From UBA1038 sp964480995 (GTDB taxonomy: Bacteria > Bacillota > Clostridia > Christensenellales > Aristaeellaceae): a stretch of DNA of 20,750 nucleotides. The notes beneath the pieces are model-generated. The model did not search any database, was not told the DNA's origin, and saw only the letters and a list, made by a program, of their open reading frames with translations. The stretch is taken from positions 1 through 20,750 of the forward strand of contig CAYZRZ010000019.1 of NCBI GenBank assembly GCA_964480995.1, written 5' to 3'. The translations under genes were made by a program, and so were the position numbers. Within the stretch, counting starts at the first letter, position 1. Each line of letters starts with the position of its first letter. Shown here piece after piece: positions 1 to 7,823 of this stretch.

Positions 1-20
1 AATTCAATACACCGGCAATG

Positions 21-1037
21 TTATCCGCGGGCGTAGCCCTGCGGATTATTGCTCTGCCAGCGCCAGGAATCGCGGCACATATCATCCAGATTTCGCTTGG
101 CTTCCCAGTGAAGCAGTCTGCGGGCCTTATCCGGGCTGGCGTACACCGCGTCAACATCGCCGGGGCGCCTGTCGGTGATGGCATAGGGCACCTTTACGCC
201 TGTTACGCGCTCAAAGGCCTTGACGATATCCAGCACGCTGTAACCGATGCCCGTGCCCAGGTTGATCGCCTCGCAGCCGGTATGCCCCGCGGCGTACTCA
301 AGCGCCGCCACGTGGCCGTCCGCCAGATCACTGACATGGATGTAATCCCGCACCCCGGTGCCGTCGTGAGTATTGTAGTCACTGCCAAAAACACGCAGTT
401 CTTTGTGGCGGCCGAGCGCTGTTTGGGTCACATAGGGAAGCAGGTTGTTGGGAATTCCGGAAGGGTCTTCCCCGATGCGGCCCGAGGGATCGGCACCGAT
501 GGGATTGAAGTAGCGCAGAAGCACAACGGACCATGAAGGGTCAGCAACGACAAGATCCCGCAGTATCTGCTCGCACATAAATTTTGTCCAGCCATAGGGG
601 TTCGTGCAGCCAAGATCGGCTGATTCATCCGCGGGCATGGGGACGCCGGGCTTATAGACAGTGGCGGAGGAGGAGAATATGATGCGTTTGACATGATGGC
701 GTTCCATGACGCGGCACAGGGTCATGGTGCTGTTTAAATTGTTGTCATAGTAGCGCAGCGGGATACCGACAGATTCGCCGACTGCCTTGAGCCCTGCGAA
801 ATGAATGACGCAATCAATGTTATGCTGATCAAAAATGCCTTCCAGCGCCGCCTCGTCGCGAATATCGATCGGATAAAAAGGGAAATCTCTCCCGGCGAGT
901 TCCTTAACGCGTTCCAGGGATTCGGCCTGGGCATTGATCAGATTATCAGCGACGATCACCTGATGGCCTCTGCGCAGCAGCTCCAGGCAGGTATGGGAAC
1001 CGATATAGCCGGCTCCTCCTGTGACCAAGGTGTTCAT
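21..1037 (-). CDS. galE: UDP-glucose 4-epimerase
   Basis: This 338-residue protein interconverts UDP-glucose and UDP-galactose in the cytoplasm, supplying UDP-Gal for surface glycans or feeding galactose through the Leloir pathway. The N-terminus has the NAD-binding glycine motif GGAGYIGSH (residues 7-15) and an acidic residue at the end of strand 2 (D31). The short-chain dehydrogenase catalytic set is visible as S124 in the SSSATVY block and Y148/K152 in NPYGWTK. The C-terminal block with RRPGD, and overall length, match ordinary GalE. The ATG at 1037 has a GGAGGAGG ribosome site about 9 nt upstream. It lies 22 nt downstream of the PIG-L deacetylase gene on the same strand, so the two are probably cotranscribed from the promoter at 2287-2315. 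The stop codon is at 21-23; no terminator can be seen before the window edge. The family call is secure. Whether the enzyme also acts on N-acetylated sugars cannot be read from sequence alone. Confidence 0.96.
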   Translation of the reverse strand: MNTLVTGGAGYIGSHTCLELLRRGHQVIVADNLINAQAESLERVKELAGRDFPFYPIDIRDEAALEGIFDQHNIDCVIHFAGLKAVGESVGIPLRYYDNNLNSTMTLCRVMERHHVKRIIFSSSATVYKPGVPMPADESADLGCTNPYGWTKFMCEQILRDLVVADPSWSVVLLRYFNPIGADPSGRIGEDPSGIPNNLLPYVTQTALGRHKELRVFGSDYNTHDGTGVRDYIHVSDLADGHVAALEYAAGHTGCEAINLGTGIGYSVLDIVKAFERVTGVKVPYAITDRRPGDVDAVYASPDKARRLLHWEAKRNLDDMCRDSWRWQSNNPQGYARG

Positions 1038-1059
1038 AGATCCCGTCCTCCTCCAATTA

Positions 1060-2247
1060 TTAAATCGGAATATTCTCCATCAGATCGTTCTTTGCGATAT
1101 CGGGGCCGACAGCGCTGTAATACAGCCCGAAGCGGTAGCTGCTGTAGCGTCCGTCACGGGGTTCAACATGATACTGCTCATAACGGTGCTGGGATAGATG
1201 AAAATTTGCGTAGGCTTCCGCCGCAAGCTCAAAGCCTGTTTTGCCGCCAAAGGCCAGCAGGGGCTGATCCCAATCCATCTCGAGGGAGACATCCCTGTCC
1301 TTCTCCTGATACAGGTGCAGGTATACCTTCTGCACACTGAAAGCACCATACGCCTGATAGGATTCGGGATCCCGCTCGGGGTCCGCGGCATAAAGAGCGG
1401 CTTTTTTTGCCAGGTCGGCGCACAGCTCATGGACGCCGTGCCCGTATTCTCCGTGTACGTCATGCGAGACGATCACTTCGGGCTTGTACTTGCGCACAAG
1501 TTCTGTGATGTAATCGCTTGCCTTACGCTTGCCGTTTCGCTGATAGGCATGCTCCAGATCGCGCGCGTACAGGTCGGGGAAAGGACCGGTCACCGGATAA
1601 TTGCGGATCCCCAGGCTCCACAGGCAGTTGAGCAGCTCGCTGTGGCGCATGCTGCCCGCGTCGGTCAGCACGACCGGCAGCACTCTCAGGCCGCGCTCTG
1701 CCCCATAGTAGGGGAGGAGGCCGCCGAAGAACAGCACTTCATCATCCGGGTGAGCGAATAAAAGCAACATATCCGCATCCTCATGAGCGGGCTTCCATAT
1801 CTGCACCCAGCCGGGGAGCTCGCCCTCGCCCAGCACGAACACTTCCTTGATACCGAAATGCTTGCCGTTATCGTTTTCGGGCACCAAACGGATGCGCTGC
1901 TCTCCATTCAGCGGATAATACTGATGGACAAACTCAGCGCTTTCGTAACTTGCGATTTCACGGCGGGAATTGCCGTCTAAGGCCTCAATCGTGAAAGCCC
2001 TGGGCGATTCCTCCCAGGCGATATACAGGCCGTACATGGGAATATCCGATGATATGTCGAGCGAACCGCTGCCTTTGCCGCCGCTCCATGCCTTGTCGTA
2101 GTTTTTGTCATTCAGCCGGATGAGCGTTCTGGTATTGCCGGCTGCGGAAAAGGTGAGCGAGGCACTGATATCCTGTGCTTGCGCAAGGGCGGATAGGCTG
2201 AAGAACATGCCGATGAGCAGAACAAGGGAAAACAATTGCCTTTTCAT
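1060..2247 (-). CDS. Secreted PIG-L family (LmbE-like) deacetylase with N-terminal accessory domain
   Basis: The 395-residue product starts with a signal peptide (MKRQ, then a hydrophobic core to about residue 21, with an AQA-type cleavage site near 22-24). Residues about 27-150 form a beta-rich accessory domain resembling a discoidin or carbohydrate-binding fold. The catalytic PIG-L domain follows, with the zinc motif AHPDDE at 165-170, an R..E block near 201-204, and the second metal motif HGEYGHGVH at 265-273. PIG-L enzymes are zinc-dependent N-deacetylases acting on GlcNAc-type sugars. Secretion suggests an extracellular or wall glycan as substrate; that is inference. The open frame extends to a TTG at 2274. 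I chose the ATG at 2247 because AAAGGGG sits just upstream, the signal peptide then begins normally, and the predicted transcription start near 2280 leaves almost no leader for the TTG. It precedes galE by 22 nt. The exact substrate is unknown. Confidence 0.88.
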   Translation of the reverse strand: MKRQLFSLVLLIGMFFSLSALAQAQDISASLTFSAAGNTRTLIRLNDKNYDKAWSGGKGSGSLDISSDIPMYGLYIAWEESPRAFTIEALDGNSRREIASYESAEFVHQYYPLNGEQRIRLVPENDNGKHFGIKEVFVLGEGELPGWVQIWKPAHEDADMLLLFAHPDDEVLFFGGLLPYYGAERGLRVLPVVLTDAGSMRHSELLNCLWSLGIRNYPVTGPFPDLYARDLEHAYQRNGKRKASDYITELVRKYKPEVIVSHDVHGEYGHGVHELCADLAKKAALYAADPERDPESYQAYGAFSVQKVYLHLYQEKDRDVSLEMDWDQPLLAFGGKTGFELAAEAYANFHLSQHRYEQYHVEPRDGRYSSYRFGLYYSAVGPDIAKNDLMENIPI

Positions 2248-2286
2248 CCCGGCCCCTTTCTTGCAAGCGTTCAATGCTTTGTACTC

Positions 2287-2315
2287 AGTATAGTCTTACA
2301 ATTTTTTGCTGTCAA
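2287..2315 (-). promoter_or_regulatory. Sigma-A-type promoter for the PIG-L deacetylase-galE unit
   Basis: On the minus strand, TTGACA (2315-2310) is followed after exactly 17 nt by TATACT (2292-2287). The -35 matches the consensus perfectly and the -10 matches five of six. The predicted start lies near 2280, about 33 nt before the ATG at 2247. This is one of the best promoter matches in the window. Confidence 0.8.
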
Positions 2316-2336
2316 CGTCGGGACCGCTTCAAATCC

Positions 2337-2365
2337 TTTACAAAACATGGGCAAATGGCTATACT
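2337..2365 (+). promoter_or_regulatory. Sigma-A-type promoter for the leuS operon
   Basis: TTTACA (2337-2342), a 17-nt spacer and TATACT (2360-2365) precede leuS by about 30 nt. The predicted leader is only about 22 nt, so there is no room for the T-box element that often controls aminoacyl-tRNA synthetase genes in Firmicutes. The promoter is back-to-back with the minus-strand promoter at 2287-2315; the two -35 boxes are 21 nt apart. Confidence 0.75.
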
Positions 2366-2394
2366 TTACCTTGTTTGTTTGAGGAGGATGCAGT

Positions 2395-4815
2395 ATGTTT
2401 TCACAGCCCTACCAACCGGAAATGATTGAAAAAAAGTGGCAGAAGATCTGGGAAGACCAACAGGCCTTTACCGCAAAGAATGATTACAGCAAGCCGAAGT
2501 TTTACGGTTTGATTGAGTTTCCTTACCCTTCAGGCGCGGGACTGCATGTCGGCCATCCGCGCAGCAATACCGCCATCGACATCATTGCCAGAAAGCGGAG
2601 GATGGAAGGCTGCAACGTGCTCTACCCCATCGGCTGGGATGCCTTTGGCCTGCCGACGGAGAACTACGCCATCCAGCATAAGATCTCTCCGGCCAAGGTG
2701 ACCCGCGATAACGTGGATCATTTTCGCCGCCAGCTGAAGCGCATAGGTTTCAGCTTTGACTACAGCCGTGAGGTCAACACCACTGATCCTGACTATTACC
2801 GCTGGACACAGTGGATCTTTTTGAAGCTCTATGAGCATGGCCTGGCCTATAAGGCTGAAATGCCCATCAACTGGTGCACCAGCTGCAAGGTCGGTCTTGC
2901 CAATGAGGAAGTGGTGGACGGCGTGTGTGAGCGCTGCGGCAGTGAAGTTGTGCGAAAGGTAAAGAAGCAGTGGATGCTGCGTATCACCAGCTATGCGCAG
3001 AAGCTGCTTGATGGCCTTGATACTGTTGACTTTATAGAACGCGTCAAGACACAGCAGCGCAACTGGATCGGCAGAAGCGAGGGCGCCGAGGTCAATTTTG
3101 CCATCACCAACAGCAATATCACCCTGCGTGTATTTACAACCAGGCCCGATACACTCTTTGGCGCGACCTATATGGTGGTTTCGCCCGAGCATCCGCTTAT
3201 CGAGCAGATGGCAGGCCGCATCACCAATATGGATGCCCTGCAGGAGTACCGCGCGCAAGCCGCCCGCAAGAGCGATTTTGAGCGTACCGAGATGGCAGGG
3301 AAGAAGACAGGCGTGGCTATTGAAGGCATTTCCGCCGTCAACCCGGTTAATGGGCAGGAGATCCCGGTGTGGGTATCAGACTATGTATTGATGAGCTACG
3401 GTACCGGGGCCATTATGGCGGTGCCGGGTCACGATACGAGGGACTGGGAGTTCGCCAAAACCTTTGGGCTGCCTATTGTTGAGGTGGTCGCGGGGGGAGA
3501 TCTCGAAACTTCCGCTCATACGGACATCGAGGAAGACATTTTGGTTAATTCCGGTTTCCTCAATGGCTTAAGCGTGAAGGAAGCGAAGGAAAGAATGATC
3601 AGCTTCCTGAATGAAAAAGGCATCGGTGAGCGCCGGGTGAACTATAAGCTGCGTGACTGGGTATTCAGCCGCCAGCGCTATTGGGGTGAGCCGATCCCGA
3701 TCATTCATTGCCCGCACTGCGGTACAGTACCGCTGAAAGAATCCGATCTGCCTCTGCTGCTGCCTGAGGTGGAGAAATATGAAATGACCGATTCCGGCGA
3801 AAGCCCTCTTGCCCTGATCGATGACTGGGTCAATGTGCCCTGTCCGCGCTGCGGCGCGCCTGCCAGGCGGGAAACCGATACCATGCCCCAGTGGGCCGGC
3901 TCCAGCTGGTATTTCCTGCGTTACTGCGACCCTCATAATAATAAGGAGTTTGCCTCCCGGGAAGCGCTTGATTACTGGATGCCGGTGGATTGGTACAACG
4001 GCGGCATGGAGCATACCACGCTCCATCTCTTGTACAGCCGGTTCTGGCACCTGTTCCTGCATGATATAGGCATGGTGAAAGCGCCTGAACCTTATCAGCG
4101 CCGTACCAGCCATGGCATGATCCTGGGCGAAAACGGCGAGAAGATGAGCAAATCGCGCGGCAATGTCATCAACCCCGACGACATGATCGATGAGATCGGG
4201 GCCGATGCCTTCCGCATGTATGAAATGTTTATGGGCGCTTTTGACCAGCCCATTCCGTGGAGCATCAATGGCGCCCGCGGATGCAGGCGTTTTCTTGACC
4301 GCGTGTGGCGTCTTCAGGAGATGCTGGACGACAAGGCCAAAGGGATCAGCAAGGACCTTGAGATCAATATCAACAGCACCATCAAAAAGGTGTCTGAAGA
4401 TTATGAGCGCATGAAGTTCAACACGGCCATCGCGGCGATGATGAGCCTGGTCAATGATTTGTACCTGAAGGGCAGCGTCACGAGGGATGAGCTGAAAGCG
4501 CTGCTGCTTCTCTTGAGCCCTGTGGCCCCGCATATCTGCGAGGAAATGTGGCAGACGCAGGGCTTCGGCTCACCGCTGTACGCGCAGCCCTGGCCTGCTT
4601 ATGATGAGAATAAGCTGGTTGCCGATGAAGTGGAGATCGCTTTGCAGATCAACGGCAAGGTACGCGGCCGCCTCATGGTGCCCAGCACCATGACCCGCGA
4701 AGAGGGGGAAGAGACTCTGCCCCGGAACCCCGATGTTGTCAGGTTTACAGAAGGCAAAAGCATCATGAAGATCATCTTTGTGCCCGGCAGGCTGCTGAAC
4801 CTGGTGGTGAAATAA
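2395..4815 (+). CDS. leuS: Leucine-tRNA ligase (leucyl-tRNA synthetase)
   Basis: The 806-residue cytoplasmic enzyme charges tRNA-Leu with leucine using ATP. The class I HIGH signature appears as HVGH (51-54) and the KMSKS loop is intact at about 583-587. A CxxC...CxxC zinc knuckle lies near residues 160-185 (CTSC and CERC). A second pair of CxxC motifs (CPHC and CPRC) flanks the region before the TDTMPQWAGSSWYF block, as in bacterial-type LeuS. An editing (CP1) domain fills the space between, with the TTRPDTLFGA motif. Length matches the bacterial family and there is no truncation. The ATG has a GAGGAGG site about 8 nt upstream. It is the first gene of a plus-strand unit continuing into alr, whose ATG is 4 nt past the leuS stop. 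No T-box leader is present, so regulation by uncharged tRNA is unlikely here. Confidence 0.98.
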   Translation: MFSQPYQPEMIEKKWQKIWEDQQAFTAKNDYSKPKFYGLIEFPYPSGAGLHVGHPRSNTAIDIIARKRRMEGCNVLYPIGWDAFGLPTENYAIQHKISPAKVTRDNVDHFRRQLKRIGFSFDYSREVNTTDPDYYRWTQWIFLKLYEHGLAYKAEMPINWCTSCKVGLANEEVVDGVCERCGSEVVRKVKKQWMLRITSYAQKLLDGLDTVDFIERVKTQQRNWIGRSEGAEVNFAITNSNITLRVFTTRPDTLFGATYMVVSPEHPLIEQMAGRITNMDALQEYRAQAARKSDFERTEMAGKKTGVAIEGISAVNPVNGQEIPVWVSDYVLMSYGTGAIMAVPGHDTRDWEFAKTFGLPIVEVVAGGDLETSAHTDIEEDILVNSGFLNGLSVKEAKERMISFLNEKGIGERRVNYKLRDWVFSRQRYWGEPIPIIHCPHCGTVPLKESDLPLLLPEVEKYEMTDSGESPLALIDDWVNVPCPRCGAPARRETDTMPQWAGSSWYFLRYCDPHNNKEFASREALDYWMPVDWYNGGMEHTTLHLLYSRFWHLFLHDIGMVKAPEPYQRRTSHGMILGENGEKMSKSRGNVINPDDMIDEIGADAFRMYEMFMGAFDQPIPWSINGARGCRRFLDRVWRLQEMLDDKAKGISKDLEININSTIKKVSEDYERMKFNTAIAAMMSLVNDLYLKGSVTRDELKALLLLLSPVAPHICEEMWQTQGFGSPLYAQPWPAYDENKLVADEVEIALQINGKVRGRLMVPSTMTREEGEETLPRNPDVVRFTEGKSIMKIIFVPGRLLNLVVK

Positions 4816-4819
4816 GCTG

Positions 4820-5935
4820 ATGGAGCCGCTGCGCCGTACCTGCACACAGGTCAGCCTTTCTGCCCTAAAAGCCAACATTCAAGCCGCGCGTGCCTTTTTG
4901 CCTCCTCATGTGCGGCTGATGGTGGTGGCGAAGGCAGACGGATACGGACATGGATTGGAAGAAGTGGGCAGTGCCGCTCAGCATGCCGGCGCGGATTTTC
5001 TGGGCGTCGCGCTCGCTGAGGAAGGGATAGCTCTCCGGCAGTCAGGCGTCACCCTGCCCATTCTTTGCTTTGGCGCGCTGAATCAAGCAGGCTTTGACGC
5101 GTCGGTTAAGTGGGACCTGACAGCCACGGTGGCGGATGCCGCAGGCGCCAGGATGGCGGAATCAGCGGCGCGCAAGGCGGATAAAGCCTTGGAGGTTCAC
5201 GTGAAACTGGAAACCGGCATGAACCGTGTCGGCATCGCGGGCGGGGAAGAGCTGTGCGATGTTTTGCGTGTGATTGAGGCCTCGCCTTATCTTCAACTAA
5301 AGGGGGCTTATACTCACTTCGCCGACGCGGACAGCCCCCGGAGCGCCTATACTCATCTTCAGGGGCAAAGGTTTCTTGCGCTGACAGACCTGCTGCCTAA
5401 AGGACTGATGCTGCACGCGGGGGCCTCAGGGGGGGCGCTGTTCTATCCCGAGTATCATTTCGACATGGTACGCATGGGCATTGCTTTGTACGGCTATCCG
5501 CCTCAAAACAGCCCTGTGATGTTTCAGCCCTGTTTGGAATTGACGGCGGAAGTCACCTTTGTGAAGGAAATTAAGGCGGGCGAATCTGTCGGTTACGGCT
5601 GTACCTTTACGGCAAACCGCCCCATGCGCGTCGCCACCCTTGGCATCGGCTATGGCGACGGCTATCCCAGGGCGCTGAGCAACCGCGGCCGTGTTTTGAT
5701 TCATGGTGCATCCTGTCCTGTCATCGGGCGTGTTTGCATGGACCAATGCATGGCGGATGTCAGCGCGCTGGAGGGCGTTGTACCAGGGGACGAGGCCGTG
5801 ATGATTGGCCGCCGGGGCGCTGAAACCGTTGGCGCTGATGAGCTGGCTGAGCTGTGCGGTACCATACCATATGAAATATTGCTGCTGCCGGGGCGCCGTG
5901 TGCCCCGCTATTACCCGCAGGACGAGGAGAAATAA
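4820..5935 (+). CDS. alr: Alanine racemase
   Basis: The 371-residue PLP enzyme converts L-alanine to D-alanine for peptidoglycan and teichoic acid synthesis. The PLP lysine is K38 in VVAKADGYGHG, and the second catalytic base is Y259 in SVGYGCTF. Other family blocks are present: MNRVGI near 134-139, MVRMGIALYG at 216-225, GIGYGDGYPR at 275-284 and the CMD segment near 306-308. The TIM-barrel plus C-terminal beta-domain layout and the length are normal. The start follows the leuS stop by 4 nt and has only a weak ribosome site (GGTGG within the leuS tail), so translation is probably coupled to leuS. The stop codon directly abuts the ATG of the next gene. Pairing of alr with leuS is not a functional pathway; it probably reflects shared housekeeping expression. 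Confidence 0.96.
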   Translation: MEPLRRTCTQVSLSALKANIQAARAFLPPHVRLMVVAKADGYGHGLEEVGSAAQHAGADFLGVALAEEGIALRQSGVTLPILCFGALNQAGFDASVKWDLTATVADAAGARMAESAARKADKALEVHVKLETGMNRVGIAGGEELCDVLRVIEASPYLQLKGAYTHFADADSPRSAYTHLQGQRFLALTDLLPKGLMLHAGASGGALFYPEYHFDMVRMGIALYGYPPQNSPVMFQPCLELTAEVTFVKEIKAGESVGYGCTFTANRPMRVATLGIGYGDGYPRALSNRGRVLIHGASCPVIGRVCMDQCMADVSALEGVVPGDEAVMIGRRGAETVGADELAELCGTIPYEILLLPGRRVPRYYPQDEEK

Positions 5936-6739
5936 ATGCGCAATAACCAATCCAAGGGGAAGAAAAAGCCGGTACTCATCCATAAGCCTTACCAGAAGGG
6001 CCGCGCTGTCAGCGCACTTGCCGCCAAACGCGGTCTGAAAGTGCTGGTGTACCAGATCGCACTGGTGTTTATTTTCCTATTCATAGGGCAGATGCTTTTG
6101 GTGGAATCAGCTCCGCTGCGCATCGTGCTGAACCTGCTGGTCGTGCTTGGCTTCTTTATGCTGATGGTCAATGAGGGGAGCAGAGCCGGGCTTGATGATG
6201 TGGCCTACGCGCAGATAGCTCTGAACAGGACCGGGGACGGCAAGCCGCTTGATGATAAGGACCTGGCCCGCTGCTATCATCCTCTAAAGGGTGTGTTCAC
6301 CGTTCTGCTGGGCATGCTGCCCCTGATCATCATTGCCCTGGTGTTTTCTGCGATTGCCACAGAGCAGGTCTATACCCTGGGCGGTCTGCCCTCCTGGGTG
6401 CAGGGCTATGAGCGCCGGGCGGATGTCGGCTTGGCGCTGAGCTATTATCACGAAACCAGCGCCATTGGCCTGGAAGCCATCCTGCGCATTGTGATCCGCC
6501 TGCTGCTGTTTCCCTATGTCAACATGGCGGGAACAGATGCCGCAGGCATGCTGCTGACTCTCGAGCGGCTCGGCCCGCTGCTGATCCTGATCATCCCCAT
6601 GGGTTATGCCGTGGGTTATCTGCGCGGCCCTGCGCTTCGCGCTCAGGTTCATGGCGCGATCAGCACCGATGCCAAGCGCCGCAAGCGCCGTGAGAAGAAG
6701 GCGGTCGTGCAGCGCAAAGAGCCCAAGAATTTGGTATAA
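5936..6739 (+). CDS. Conserved-looking polytopic membrane protein, function unknown
   Basis: I do not recognise a named family. The 267-residue protein has a basic, lysine-rich N-terminus (about 1-34) and about five hydrophobic segments: roughly 35-56, 61-79, 117-140, 178-198 and 210-229. A strongly basic C-terminal tail follows from about 245 (KRRKRREKKAVVQRK), presumably cytoplasmic by the positive-inside rule. Between segments 2 and 3 is a hydrophilic loop of about 38 residues, and between 3 and 4 a loop with SWVQGYERR and a YYHE sequence. No enzyme motif is visible. The ATG follows the alr stop without any gap (TAAATG), with GAGGAGA upstream, and rsmD begins 5 nt after its stop, so it is firmly inside the leuS-alr-rsmD-coaD unit. 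The location suggests a basic envelope role, but that is inference only. Confidence 0.85.
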   Translation: MRNNQSKGKKKPVLIHKPYQKGRAVSALAAKRGLKVLVYQIALVFIFLFIGQMLLVESAPLRIVLNLLVVLGFFMLMVNEGSRAGLDDVAYAQIALNRTGDGKPLDDKDLARCYHPLKGVFTVLLGMLPLIIIALVFSAIATEQVYTLGGLPSWVQGYERRADVGLALSYYHETSAIGLEAILRIVIRLLLFPYVNMAGTDAAGMLLTLERLGPLLILIIPMGYAVGYLRGPALRAQVHGAISTDAKRRKRREKKAVVQRKEPKNLV

Positions 6740-6744
6740 GCCAT

Positions 6745-7299
6745 ATGAGGATCATCGCCGGGCGGTTTGGTTCTCGCCGCATCGAGGCGCCAAATGGCAT
6801 GGATACCCGCCCTACCCTGGACCAGACCCGGGAATCAATGTTCAATATACTGCAGGGTGAGGCAGAGGGCGCCAGGGTGCTCGACCTGTTTGCCGGCAGC
6901 GGCGCGCTTGGCCTTGAGGCGCTGAGCCGAGGAGCTGTTTGGGCTGTTTTCTGCGATACGGGCCGGGAAGCCGTGAAGGTGCTGCGAGCCAATATTGCCG
7001 CGCTGGGTGTAGGTGAAGAAACCCGCGTGCTTGCGGAAGATTGTTTCACGGCGCTGGACAGGCTGGCAAGCGAAGAAGCGCGCTTTGATATGATCTTTCT
7101 CGATCCGCCCTATACCAGGGATGCCGGCCCGGTGATGGAAAAAATACTATCGCATAACCTGCTTTCTGATAGCGGATTGATCGTACTTGAGCGGAATGCC
7201 AGGAACGCACTGAGTATCCCGGATGGCCTCCGGGTGAGGCGCAGCAAGGTCTATGGGCGAACGGCTCTTGACTTTATCATCTCCGGAGGGGAGGAATAG
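6745..7299 (+). CDS. rsmD: 16S rRNA (guanine(966)-N(2))-methyltransferase
   Basis: The 184-residue SAM-dependent methyltransferase modifies G966 (E. coli numbering) of 16S rRNA during small-subunit assembly. The N-terminus MRIIAGRFGSRRI and the TRPTLDQTRESMFNIL block are hallmarks of RsmD. The SAM-binding loop is DLFAGSGALGLEALSRGA at about 47-64, and the catalytic [DN]PPY motif appears as DPPY near residue 119. The length is that of the stand-alone enzyme. It starts 5 nt after the membrane-protein gene with a poor ribosome site and ends 1 nt before coaD. The rsmD-coaD pair is a widely conserved neighbourhood, which supports both calls. Confidence 0.95.
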   Translation: MRIIAGRFGSRRIEAPNGMDTRPTLDQTRESMFNILQGEAEGARVLDLFAGSGALGLEALSRGAVWAVFCDTGREAVKVLRANIAALGVGEETRVLAEDCFTALDRLASEEARFDMIFLDPPYTRDAGPVMEKILSHNLLSDSGLIVLERNARNALSIPDGLRVRRSKVYGRTALDFIISGGEE

Positions 7300-7300
7300 C

Positions 7301-7801
7301 ATGACAACAGCGATATTTCCCGGCAGCTTTGACCCGGTCACGCTGGGGCACGTTGATTTGATCAAGCGTGCCCGCAGGCTTTGCGATCATTTGATTGTCG
7401 CGGTGGCTGTCAACCCGGACAAGCGGGACAGCTTTACGATGGAAGAGCGTATGTCGATGATCCGGGGAGCGCTGGATGGCGCGGATGATGGAATCGAGAT
7501 TGCGTCATTCGTGGGCTTGACGGTCGATTTCGCGCGCGAGCGGGGAGCGGGTTTTATCATACGCGGCGTACGTGATGCGCAGGATCTTGGCGTCGAGTCA
7601 TCCCTGGCCTGGGTCAACGAAGCCATGTCGCCCGGAATTGAGACAGTGATTCTGCTGACCAGACCCGGACTGTCCCATATCAGTTCCAGCCTGGTGCGTC
7701 AGGCGGCGCGCTTTGGCGGCGATATTTCTTCCTTTGTGCCAAAGCAAGCAGTTGACGAAATCATGAATCGACTATACAATAAAACTATGCAAGGCAATTA
7801 A
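7301..7801 (+). CDS. coaD: Pantetheine-phosphate adenylyltransferase (PPAT)
   Basis: The 166-residue enzyme transfers AMP from ATP to 4'-phosphopantetheine, the penultimate step of CoA synthesis. The nucleotidyltransferase signature is GSFDPVTLGH near residues 8-17, where TLGH is the HxGH equivalent. The RGVRD block and the C-terminal SSSLVRQ motif, which binds ATP in this family, are also present. The open frame extends upstream into rsmD, but the ATG at 7301 gives the canonical family N-terminus and has a strong GGAGGGGAGG site ending about 7 nt before it. The start lies 1 nt beyond the rsmD stop. Family length is about 160 residues, so this is complete. Confidence 0.96.
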   Translation: MTTAIFPGSFDPVTLGHVDLIKRARRLCDHLIVAVAVNPDKRDSFTMEERMSMIRGALDGADDGIEIASFVGLTVDFARERGAGFIIRGVRDAQDLGVESSLAWVNEAMSPGIETVILLTRPGLSHISSSLVRQAARFGGDISSFVPKQAVDEIMNRLYNKTMQGN

Positions 7802-7823
7802 ACACCAAAGGGAGGGACGTAAA

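Noticed and set aside
2530..3258. Long minus-strand frame (242 codons) opposite leuS, with a similar one at 3568-4533
   Set aside because: These are shadows of the leuS reading frame; the products look like no protein family and have no ribosome sites or promoters.
7253..7300. Upstream extension of coaD into rsmD
   Set aside because: ATG 7301 follows a GGAGGGGAGG site and gives the conserved CoaD start; the extension is rsmD in another frame.
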